From assembly GCF_030325625.1 (NCBI RefSeq), contig NZ_JACAIS010000001.1:1-64000 (forward strand): DNA of 64,000 nt, written 5' to 3'. This stretch comes from Sphingobacterium sp. N143 (GTDB taxonomy: Bacteria > Bacteroidota > Bacteroidia > Sphingobacteriales > Sphingobacteriaceae). Positions 43,407 through 50,763 of this stretch are shown piece after piece. The notes beneath the pieces were generated by a model. It did not search any database. It saw only the letters and a program-made list of their open reading frames with translations, and had not been told where the DNA came from. Within the stretch, counting starts at the first letter, position 1. Each line of letters starts with the position of its first letter. Both the position numbers and the translations under genes were made by a program.

Positions 43407-45800
43407 TTATTCATCCCGCAGGCTATCCACTATATTGGTGCTGGCAGCCCGAAATGCCTGCCAGGCGATGGTCGACCAGGCGATGAGCAGGGCGAGTCCC
43501 GCGGCCAGGGCAAACATCCACCATTGGATCGTAATGCGGTAGGCATAAGCCTGCAGCCAGTTGTTCATGATCAACCAGGCCAGTGGGGCGGCCACCAAAA
43601 ATGCGATTAAGACGAGCTTGATAAAATCTTTGGAGAGGAGTACAACAATGCTGGAGACAGAAGAACCTAATACTTTTCGCACACCGATCTCTTTTACCCG
43701 GGTATTGATCGTCAGTAAAGCCAGCGCAAACAGGCCTAAACAAGAGATGATGATTGCGATACTTGTTCCACAGATCACGATCTTGGAGAAAGTCTGTTCC
43801 GATTGATAGAGATTTTGTGTGTTTTCATCCAGATAGGAAGCTTTTATGGTGGATTTAGGATTCACCTGCTTCCAGATGCTATTGATTTTATCCAACGTTT
43901 CGGCAAATTGCTGGGTTTCTACCCGGACAAAGATATAGGCTACATCAAAAACATGGGGGTTGACAGAGATGGTTAGTGGCTCAACCTGTGCCTTTAAATC
44001 CTGAAAATTAAAATCATCCATCAGCCCGATTACGGTACCACCACCGTTGAGATCGATCTTTTTACCAAGAACTTGATCAATTCCCCCAAGTTGTGCGGCC
44101 ATAGCCTTATTGATAATGAGTGCGGTACTGTCGGTAGCAAAGCTTTGATCAAAGTCCCGGCCTGCAAGTAATTTGATGCCCAACGTATTCAGGTAGTCAT
44201 AACCCACTACCATGTAATTGGTATTGATTTCTTTATTTTCATACTCAAAGCCAAAGATGCTCTTGGACAGCGATCCGTCATGGCCTTTACCAATATTGAT
44301 ATCCGAGGCGCTGACCGATTTGACCCAGGGCTGTGCGGCCAACGCATGACGCATGCGTTTGAGGGCATCTTGTTTGTTGATGCCTGAACCGATCGGGATA
44401 CTGACGACTTCTGTTTTGTTAAATCCCAATGGCTTGTGGGCAATATAGTTCATCTGTGCACTGATGACAATGGTCGCTATAATGAGGATAATTGAGATCA
44501 CAAATTGCAGTACCGTCAAGGAGCTTCGCAGGTTGGATGACTTAAGTTTGTTGGCACCCTTCAAAGACTGGATGATATTGGAACGCGCGGCCCTAAATGC
44601 AGGCAAGCCTCCCGCAATAAGCGATAAGACTAAAAATACCAAGAGAAAAATAACGAGGTTCTGGATGTTGAAAAGCTGGCTGATCTTTAACTGGTAGTTC
44701 ATGGTGGCGTTAAACTGCGGCAGGAGCAGGTAAACCATGCCCAAGCCGATTAAAAGGGCAATGACGCAGAGGATAAAGGACTCCAAGGTCAGTTGCCGGA
44801 CAATAGCCCAAGTGGTACCACCCAAGGTCTTTCGGGTTCCGATCTCCCGGTTTCTAGTGATGGAATTTGCCAGGGAAAGATTGATGAAATTTGAAGCGGC
44901 AATAAATAAGATCAGTCCGGAAATAAGCAACAATACCCAGGGGAAATTGGACGACATGGAGGATCCCTGAGTAAAGTCATTCAGGTGAAGCTTGGATAGT
45001 GGCAAGAGATGGAAGCTGTAATAATTGCCTGCAGCATCGGCTTTGCCGCCGTCGCGTTTCAGACGGTCGATATTGGTTTTGAAGAACTGTGCGGTAAATG
45101 CTTTGGTTACTTGCGCGAAGTTGACGTCTTCCACATCGGTTTTCATTTTGACAAATACTTGATGGTCCAGATTGTCCCATAGTTTCATCTGCTCTTGATA
45201 ACCGGGTTTATTTTCAAATCTGAATAGGGCAGAAAATGTGAGGGTGGAATTGGCCGGAATATCCTTTAAAATGGCGCTGACAGTGGCCGATTGCCAATTG
45301 CCACCATTGTTGACCTCAAGCTGCCTGCCAATGACATCGGTACTGCCAAATAGGTTTTTGGCCATACTTTCGGTCAATACCAAATTTCCGAGGTCGGAAA
45401 GGGCCTGCTGATTACCCCTAACGAATGGGAAATTAAACATCGCGAAAAAGTCAGGGTCGACAAACTTATTGTTTGCCGAAAACTCTTTGTCGCCATTTTT
45501 TAAGAAGATGGTGCTGTTGGCATAGCGCGTAATACGTTCGATCCCTGGAATATCTTTTTTCAGCTGTGGAGCCAATGGTGCTGGCATGGTTGCATCCCTT
45601 TTCTGCCCGGTTGCTGGTTCCGAACTTTTGTATATCATGGCAATCCGGTTGCTCTCCGAATGAAAATTGTCAAAAGATAGTTCGAACATCGCTGTCAAAA
45701 ACAGTACCGTTGAGGCGGTGATTGCAATAGCCAATCCAATGATGTGGATGGCACTCAGTGATTTGGTCTTTAATAAGGATCTCCAAGCTGTTTTTAGCAT
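43407..45800 (-). CDS. FtsX/MacB-like ABC transporter permease, second copy
   Basis: 797 residues from the ATG at 45798-45800, which gives the family start MLKTAWRSLLKTKSLSAIHIIGLAIAI. The open frame extends 30 codons upstream with no membrane-protein character. The layout matches the permease at 209-2620: N-terminal helix, MacB-like periplasmic domain, FtsX block (about 280-395, TRNREIGTRKTLG), second periplasmic domain, and FtsX block (about 670-790, TRVKEIGVRKVLGSS), ending NIVDSLRDE like its paralog. Substrate unknown; no ATPase gene adjacent. Its upstream region carries the same sigma-54-like promoter and tandem operator design as the first copy. Confidence 0.93.
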   Translation of the reverse strand: MLKTAWRSLLKTKSLSAIHIIGLAIAITASTVLFLTAMFELSFDNFHSESNRIAMIYKSSEPATGQKRDATMPAPLAPQLKKDIPGIERITRYANSTIFLKNGDKEFSANNKFVDPDFFAMFNFPFVRGNQQALSDLGNLVLTESMAKNLFGSTDVIGRQLEVNNGGNWQSATVSAILKDIPANSTLTFSALFRFENKPGYQEQMKLWDNLDHQVFVKMKTDVEDVNFAQVTKAFTAQFFKTNIDRLKRDGGKADAAGNYYSFHLLPLSKLHLNDFTQGSSMSSNFPWVLLLISGLILFIAASNFINLSLANSITRNREIGTRKTLGGTTWAIVRQLTLESFILCVIALLIGLGMVYLLLPQFNATMNYQLKISQLFNIQNLVIFLLVFLVLSLIAGGLPAFRAARSNIIQSLKGANKLKSSNLRSSLTVLQFVISIILIIATIVISAQMNYIAHKPLGFNKTEVVSIPIGSGINKQDALKRMRHALAAQPWVKSVSASDINIGKGHDGSLSKSIFGFEYENKEINTNYMVVGYDYLNTLGIKLLAGRDFDQSFATDSTALIINKAMAAQLGGIDQVLGKKIDLNGGGTVIGLMDDFNFQDLKAQVEPLTISVNPHVFDVAYIFVRVETQQFAETLDKINSIWKQVNPKSTIKASYLDENTQNLYQSEQTFSKIVICGTSIAIIISCLGLFALALLTINTRVKEIGVRKVLGSSVSSIVVLLSKDFIKLVLIAFLVAAPLAWLIMNNWLQAYAYRITIQWWMFALAAGLALLIAWSTIAWQAFRAASTNIVDSLRDE

Positions 45801-45918
45801 AACCTTCGTGTTGAAATTTGCATCGTAGCCTGCAGGTGATCTGCCTGAAACAGTCGGGACATAATACCTGGCGCGATTTGATGTTGTCAATTAAAAAAAT
45901 CAGTTCTGAAAAGAAAAA

Positions 45919-45934
45919 CCAATTTATTTGCCAA
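45919..45934 (-). promoter_or_regulatory. Sigma-54-like -24/-12 promoter of the second permease
   Basis: Minus-strand TTGGCAAATAAATTGG has the -24 GG at 45932-45931, then ten bases and GG at 45920-45919 in the -12 place (consensus GC). It matches the promoter at 2686-2701 at 14 of 16 positions. The start codon is about 119 bases downstream. Confidence 0.6.
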
Positions 45935-45987
45935 TGATTCAATATATTGAAATATAGTGTTTTATGTATTTATGGGCTGATGGATAT

Positions 45988-46023
45988 GTTCATTATCGAA
46001 CGATGTATTGTTCGATAATGAAC
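45988..46023. promoter_or_regulatory. Tandem enhancer-type operator, two GTTC-N6-GAAC dyads
   Basis: GTTCATTATCGAAC (45988-46001) and GTTCGATAATGAAC (46010-46023) are each dyads and are also reverse complements of one another, making one large palindrome. Centres are 22 bp apart. The proximal site starts 56 bp upstream of the -24 GG, the same distance as at the first permease. Confidence 0.65.
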
Positions 46024-46137
46024 GTTTAAGTGGTATGACAACTGGCTGAATAAGAAGCGGATCAAAAGAGCTTTCCTCCAGATAATTCAAAGGAAAAATG
46101 CTGATGCTGCATTGGCGATAATCTATCCAATAAGCCT

Positions 46138-46755
46138 TTAGTCAGTCCGGTTGAGACGGCTGAAGGTTCCCGCATGGAAAATGTATTTGTCCGGCCCTTG
46201 TTTCCAGCTTGTTTTTCCCTGATTGAAGTGCAGCAATTTATAATCTACGGTAACGGTATCTTGTTGGATGCCAAAGGAAAGGGCAGCGTAGTCCGTAAAG
46301 CTGGATGCACCACTGGGACGTAGGTAGCAATCCTGTGCCAGGGCCAGCTTAGCTACTGTATCGGTGGGGAAATAGTTCTGGATAAGCGCTTTATGTGCTG
46401 TTGAACCCTGCTTGCCCAGTTTTAAAGCTGTGGTCAATGCACAGTTTTCCCCGTCGCAGTCAGACCCACCCGTGGCTGCATAGAGCGCCGCCAATGCACG
46501 TAGGGGCTCCTCAAGGCTGTCCAGGGCAGCGCTCTTGATGATTCCGGGAATCTCCTGTGATGCTTGGATCAGCACGATGGTCTGATTGCTGCTGGAAAGC
46601 TTGTTTCTGCTGGAGTCTGGCTCCGGGGCAGGGCTTTCACTCGGAAGGGCCGTTGCGGTTGAAGCTGTCCTTTTCGCCGGACTGCCATGGCCACATGCTG
46701 TAGCGAAGAGTGCGGCGCTGATGGCAATCCGTAAACTTTTTGGTCGTATTTCCAT
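46138..46755 (-). CDS. Uncharacterised lipoprotein with Pro/Ser/Thr-rich linker
   Basis: 205 residues with a lipobox FATAC (Cys21). After the anchor comes a low-complexity stretch rich in Ala, Ser, Thr and Pro (about 22-58), then a helical region that contains an acidic Cys pair segment GGSDCDGENCAL (about 115) and a further Cys near 160. The last 45 residues look beta-rich (TVTVDYKLLHFNQG). No family is recognised. It lies upstream of the second permease on the same strand, but the permease has its own promoter region in between. Confidence 0.68.
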   Translation of the reverse strand: MEIRPKSLRIAISAALFATACGHGSPAKRTASTATALPSESPAPEPDSSRNKLSSSNQTIVLIQASQEIPGIIKSAALDSLEEPLRALAALYAATGGSDCDGENCALTTALKLGKQGSTAHKALIQNYFPTDTVAKLALAQDCYLRPSGASSFTDYAALSFGIQQDTVTVDYKLLHFNQGKTSWKQGPDKYIFHAGTFSRLNRTD

Positions 46756-46823
46756 AAATCATAAAGCCGCTATTTTTATGCCAGTTTAATTTCTAAAGCA
46801 GATAGCCTGTGGCTATTACAAAA

Positions 46824-46852
46824 ATAAAGCTACCTGCTTTGGGTAGCTTTAT
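46824..46852 (-). terminator. Terminator of the desaturase gene
   Basis: A perfect 11-bp stem, ATAAAGCTACC (46824-46834) and its complement (46842-46852), with a 7-base loop. On the minus strand it is followed by TTTTTG. It lies 64 bases after the desaturase stop. A smaller stem ATAGCC-TGT-GGCTAT is just beyond at 46802-46816. Confidence 0.75.
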
Positions 46853-46915
46853 GGCGTTGTTGTATCTGACCAATTGATTTTGCCCAGTTCGGATATGTAC
46901 TTTCTTTGTCCGGTG

Positions 46916-47956
46916 CTACTTATTGCCAGGCTTGTTTTTAAGGTATGGGTTGCGGTATTGTTCGTCAAAGCGTTTCTTGTCATCGCGGTAACTGCTTATG
47001 GCCCCGATTTTATGCATGACTTTGATATAACACCAGGCCAGATCGATCTGATGTGGTTTAAACCCGCTTCTTGCACTTTTGGGATACAGATGGTGGTTGT
47101 TATGCCATTCGCCGGCAACAATGCCCGGCCACAACTGGTTGATGGATTTATCTTTCTCATTAAAATCAATGCCCTCGCGCTGTTTATCCTTCCCTTTGGC
47201 ATGACCTTCATAATTAAAGGTACGCACGCCAATGGCCCAGAAACCAGCGGCACCAAATAAACAGCAGGCTAAGGCGTGACCTCCGATCAGGTAGAAAGCG
47301 AGGTACCAAAAAGACCAGTTCAGTACCCAGGAGCTTATGGCATGGATGGGGTGGACGTAGGATCCCCATTTTTGATATTGTGCATAGGTATTGGCCGTTA
47401 CTCCGGTATGACGCATGAGCAACTTGACCCGATTGTATGAATTTTCGGTTAGATCCTTGGCGATGGGCTGATGGTTGACATCCGCCAGAAAGCAGTAAAG
47501 GAACCCGGCCTGTGCATTATATGGATCGCCTGGCTGATCTGATTTGGCATGGTGCACATGATGCGAAATCACATAAATCTCCTCGGGGATGACATTGATG
47601 GTCAGATTTTGGGTGAAAAAACGCCAAAAAGAATTGCGGAACTTGAAGGCACCATGTGTGGCAAATCTATGGTGCCAGATGGTACCATGGGTGCCCATAA
47701 TGACCATGCTGTAGACAAAGGCAGCAACAAGTGTCCACCAGCTGAGGTGATTTGCCAAAAAAATAAAGAAAAAAGGAACAAGGCAGGCTACTTTGAGCCA
47801 GCTAAAAAAAGGAAGCCAGTTGCGCTGGTCCTTAACGATATTTAATCTGTTGAAAAACTCGCTGAGTATTTGTTTTGTACTGGGCTTAACAAGGTTTCCG
47901 TTACTGTCTTTCCACCCGTAGGTAGGCATTTGAAGTACATGATCTAAGAAGGGCAT
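46916..47956 (-). CDS. Membrane fatty acid desaturase, acyl-CoA delta-9 type
   Basis: 346 residues with four or more membrane helices and the three histidine boxes of di-iron desaturases: HHRFATH (95-101), HHVHH (132-136) and HNNHH (285-289). Spacing and the VIMGTHGTIWHHRFATH context match the stearoyl-CoA desaturase-like class of bacteria. It would introduce a cis double bond into a saturated acyl chain using oxygen, adjusting membrane fluidity. It is transcribed alone and followed by a strong terminator. I see no clear promoter motif in the 229-base upstream gap. Confidence 0.9.
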   Translation of the reverse strand: MPFLDHVLQMPTYGWKDSNGNLVKPSTKQILSEFFNRLNIVKDQRNWLPFFSWLKVACLVPFFFIFLANHLSWWTLVAAFVYSMVIMGTHGTIWHHRFATHGAFKFRNSFWRFFTQNLTINVIPEEIYVISHHVHHAKSDQPGDPYNAQAGFLYCFLADVNHQPIAKDLTENSYNRVKLLMRHTGVTANTYAQYQKWGSYVHPIHAISSWVLNWSFWYLAFYLIGGHALACCLFGAAGFWAIGVRTFNYEGHAKGKDKQREGIDFNEKDKSINQLWPGIVAGEWHNNHHLYPKSARSGFKPHQIDLAWCYIKVMHKIGAISSYRDDKKRFDEQYRNPYLKNKPGNK

Positions 47957-48042
47957 TGTTTTTGGTTGATGTAAATAATTATAAAGTGCTAAGCTACATG
48001 ATATATCAGTTAAATAATGTTAATTGAGAAAGTTTAACATAT

Positions 48043-48185
48043 TCACTGAAATTGTTTAGGCCAGTTCCTTCCGGCCACTGCCCGATAGATGGCTTGTCCA
48101 ATTGGGGGATCGAAGGAATGAATGATGGGGCTGCCGCCGCCACTGAGCAGGGAAAGGAGCATTAAAATGAATTGTTGTGCAGGGT
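48043..48185 (-). other. Short coding-like remnant downstream of the MFS gene
   Basis: Directly after the MFS stop another frame stays open to a TGA at 48043 and reads LLSGGGSPIIHSFDPPIGQAIYRAVAGRNWPKQFQ. It is less AT-rich than neighbouring spacers and could be the 3' remnant of a deleted gene. No start of its own and no recognisable domain are present, so it may be chance. Confidence 0.2.
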
Positions 48186-49418
48186 TTAAACAGGGGCTTT
48201 GGTATGGACAAAGCTGACGATCAGGGCACATAGTGCGCATATGAGCGCGACAAACAAGAAAATGTTGGCTGTATTGCCGGTATAATCGATTAATTTGCCG
48301 AATAAAGGTTCGCCCACTGCTGCAAATACATAGGCAAACATATTCATGATGCCGATCCCTGTACCCACGAGTTTGGTTCCCAGTAGATCAGGACTTAGGG
48401 TCCAAAAATTGGCCTGTGGCCCGTAGACAAAGAAACCTGAGGCAAACATGAGTATACTGATCAAGCCCTGATGATGTATGGGGACCCAGTAAATGAGCAG
48501 GGCAATGACACAGCTGATGATCATTCCAGTGCAGATCGATCTGCTCCTGTTTTTATTGAATAGCCTATCTGAAATATAACCAAAGGAGAGTGCACCCAAG
48601 GCCATCCCGATGGGGATGAGCAGTGTAAGCCACATATTGCCGGACGAGTCTTTGTAATTGCTGCCCAAAAAGTGGATCGGTACCCAGAATATCAGGCCAT
48701 AGCGTGCCATGCTCTGAAAACCAATGGCCAGGGATGCGACCATAAAGTTGCGGTTCTGAAATACATGTTGATAAGATTTCTTCCAATTTTCTTGTTTTTG
48801 ACTGGTGGAGTCCTCCTGTTCTGTGTTCGAGTAGCCCTTTCTTTTGGGATCACTGTAGGCAACAAAGAGGAAGATGAGCAGGGCCATGGCCAGAAAAAGG
48901 ATGGGATAGCGAAAGAGGCTGCGCCAGCTTTGTTCCTGCTGGACTAGGACCAAGGCCATCAAGAAAGTCAGAACGGAAGAACTTCCTGCAGCCATGGTGT
49001 AAAAACCAAATGCCTTCCCCCGTTCGGCATTGTTCCACCAGTTAGCGATCAGTTTGCCCCCCGAACCCCAGGCCATCGACTGAAAATAGCCATTCATGGT
49101 CCAAAGGATCAGGATCATGCTGTAAGCACTGGCGAAGCTGATGGTAAGGTTACAGAGGATGGAAAAACCACCTCCGATCAGGATCATGATTTTTGGGCTC
49201 AGCCGGTCAGCGAGATTGCCATTGATCAGCTGTCCGATGGCATAGCCCATGAGCATGGCAAAGCTGATCCAGCCTACCTGCTGGAAACTGATATTAAGTT
49301 CTTTAACAATGCCTGCTGAGGCCCAGCCAAAATTATGCCGCCCCGTATAAAAGAACAAATAGCAGAACATGGTCACCAGCAGCATTTTCCATTGATCTTT
49401 TCTAAAGTGCTTTTCCAT
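48186..49418 (-). CDS. MFS transporter, organophosphate:phosphate antiporter type
   Basis: 410 residues, twelve predicted membrane helices. The first helix ends YLFFYTGRHNFGWA, the signature of the OPA family (GlpT, UhpT, PgtP). Arg27 and Arg239 (in ARYGLIFWVP) correspond to the two arginines that bind the phosphate group in GlpT, so the substrate likely carries a phosphate or phosphonate. The start codon overlaps the stop of the upstream dehydrogenase-like gene by one base (TAATG), implying translational coupling. Confidence 0.88.
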   Translation of the reverse strand: MEKHFRKDQWKMLLVTMFCYLFFYTGRHNFGWASAGIVKELNISFQQVGWISFAMLMGYAIGQLINGNLADRLSPKIMILIGGGFSILCNLTISFASAYSMILILWTMNGYFQSMAWGSGGKLIANWWNNAERGKAFGFYTMAAGSSSVLTFLMALVLVQQEQSWRSLFRYPILFLAMALLIFLFVAYSDPKRKGYSNTEQEDSTSQKQENWKKSYQHVFQNRNFMVASLAIGFQSMARYGLIFWVPIHFLGSNYKDSSGNMWLTLLIPIGMALGALSFGYISDRLFNKNRSRSICTGMIISCVIALLIYWVPIHHQGLISILMFASGFFVYGPQANFWTLSPDLLGTKLVGTGIGIMNMFAYVFAAVGEPLFGKLIDYTGNTANIFLFVALICALCALIVSFVHTKAPV

Positions 49419-50512
49419 TAAATTTGTTCGGTGGTGGGGTTGATAAACAATCCGGCCCGTATAGGCTTGTGTGTGGTGGCATATTCCAGGGCTTCGTTGA
49501 CTTCAGCCAAGGGAAATTCACGTTCGATAAGTGATGCAAAAGGATATTTTTGTCCGTTTTCCACGATAAAGTCCACGGCAGTGAAAAAATCAGTATAGTT
49601 GTAGTTGTGAAGCCCTTTGATAGTGAGCATCTTGCGGATTACTTTTTCAGCATCTATCCCAGTTTTTCGTTGGTTGAATACGGCGCCGACGAGTACGGCA
49701 CATCCGTGCAGACCCAGGGTTTCGAAGCCAAGCTCCATCGCATTTGGGGAGCCACTCATGTCGATGAAACGGTCAATACTGAAGGTCTGCAGGACACACC
49801 TACTTTCTGATTCACCCAGATCAACGGTATGTGATGCACCAAAGCTTTTGGCCAGCTGCAAACGGTCGGGATTGATATCGGATACGATGACCTCGTTTGC
49901 GCCCCATTCCCGGCACATAGCGACTGTGACCAGACCCAGCAAGCCCATGCCGGCAATATGTACATTTTTTCCGGTAATGCTGTCGGCCAGGCGGAGTGCG
50001 CCAGCAGCAGTTGCCACAGCACAATTGATGGTTGCGGCAACAGCGAGGTCTATATCCTTGGGAAGGACACGAATACAGGTATGTGGCCTCAGGATGATAT
50101 GCGTTGCCAATCCGCCGTGGAATGTATCCTGATCACTGATCTGACGATGTCCATATTTGTAAAGGTTTTCGTTTTTTTGTGGGATTTCAGGTTGATAGCT
50201 GCTGGTATTGGGGTCGCTGGCAAAAACCGTCCAGGTGATGAGGTCGCCGATATGTAATGGATGGCCCTGTGCGTCAAGTCCACTGTGCCCGGACGACAGC
50301 GCTTCTATGACACCCACGATCTCATGCCCCAATATGGTCGGACAGGGTTCATTGCGCAGACCGCAATAGGTATGGAGGTCACTCCCGCACAATGTCGTGT
50401 AACGGATGCCGACCAAAAGTTCACCATCATTTAAAGGTGGGAGCGGTTTCTCCACCTCGGAAAGTGGGGTCAACGCTTCGTTGAATACATAGTATGTTGC
50501 TAGCTTTTTCAT
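49418..50512 (-). CDS. Zinc-dependent alcohol dehydrogenase-like, phosphonate-associated type
   Basis: 364 residues from the ATG at 50510-50512. The MDR fold shows catalytic zinc ligands Cys42 (LCGSDLHTY), His63-Glu64 (LGHEIVG) and Cys164 (INCAVATAAGAL), and a Rossmann motif GMGLLG (188-193). The sequence resembles the proposed phosphonate-catabolism dehydrogenases (HpnZ-like, with a PQK-x-ENLYKYGH block). The usual structural-zinc cysteines before that block are absent: the stretch about 98-115 has none. It is the first gene of a two-gene unit with an organophosphate-type transporter, which supports oxidation of a phosphorylated or phosphonate compound. No phosphonate-cleaving gene is nearby. 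Confidence 0.85.
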   Translation of the reverse strand: MKKLATYYVFNEALTPLSEVEKPLPPLNDGELLVGIRYTTLCGSDLHTYCGLRNEPCPTILGHEIVGVIEALSSGHSGLDAQGHPLHIGDLITWTVFASDPNTSSYQPEIPQKNENLYKYGHRQISDQDTFHGGLATHIILRPHTCIRVLPKDIDLAVAATINCAVATAAGALRLADSITGKNVHIAGMGLLGLVTVAMCREWGANEVIVSDINPDRLQLAKSFGASHTVDLGESESRCVLQTFSIDRFIDMSGSPNAMELGFETLGLHGCAVLVGAVFNQRKTGIDAEKVIRKMLTIKGLHNYNYTDFFTAVDFIVENGQKYPFASLIEREFPLAEVNEALEYATTHKPIRAGLFINPTTEQI

Positions 50513-50763
50513 CCAATATAAATGCACATATGTTTTACAATACTAAACAATGTTTATTTATACTATATTTTGATAAGGTTAATTTTTTGTTATGATTAGG
50601 TTATTGCCCCCAAGACCCCAGGCCAGTATAGGGCAAGGTGCATAAAGTGGAAATGTACCATTGAGATCGATTGCGTAGAAATGTCCTCGCCGTATGCAAA
50701 TAATACGTTAATTTAGTGTGATAACCAAATTTCCTGAAACTGCAATAGGGAGTCCTGATCTAT

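Larger units (their letters stand above)
45801..46137. other. Intergenic region upstream of the second permease
   Basis: This 337-base gap contains a sigma-54-like promoter (45919-45934) and a tandem dyad operator (45988-46023) directed at the permease gene. Between 46024 and 46137 I see no gene and no clear terminator for the lipoprotein gene that stops at 46138. Confidence 0.65.

Noticed and set aside
49617..50132. 171-codon open frame on the + strand inside the dehydrogenase gene
   Set aside because: Antisense to zinc-ligand and Rossmann motifs that are clearly coding on the - strand.
50528..50763. TATATTTTG as promoter for the second HTCS
   Set aside because: Spacing within the motif is off by one from TAnnTTTG and no -33 element fits, so it was not listed.
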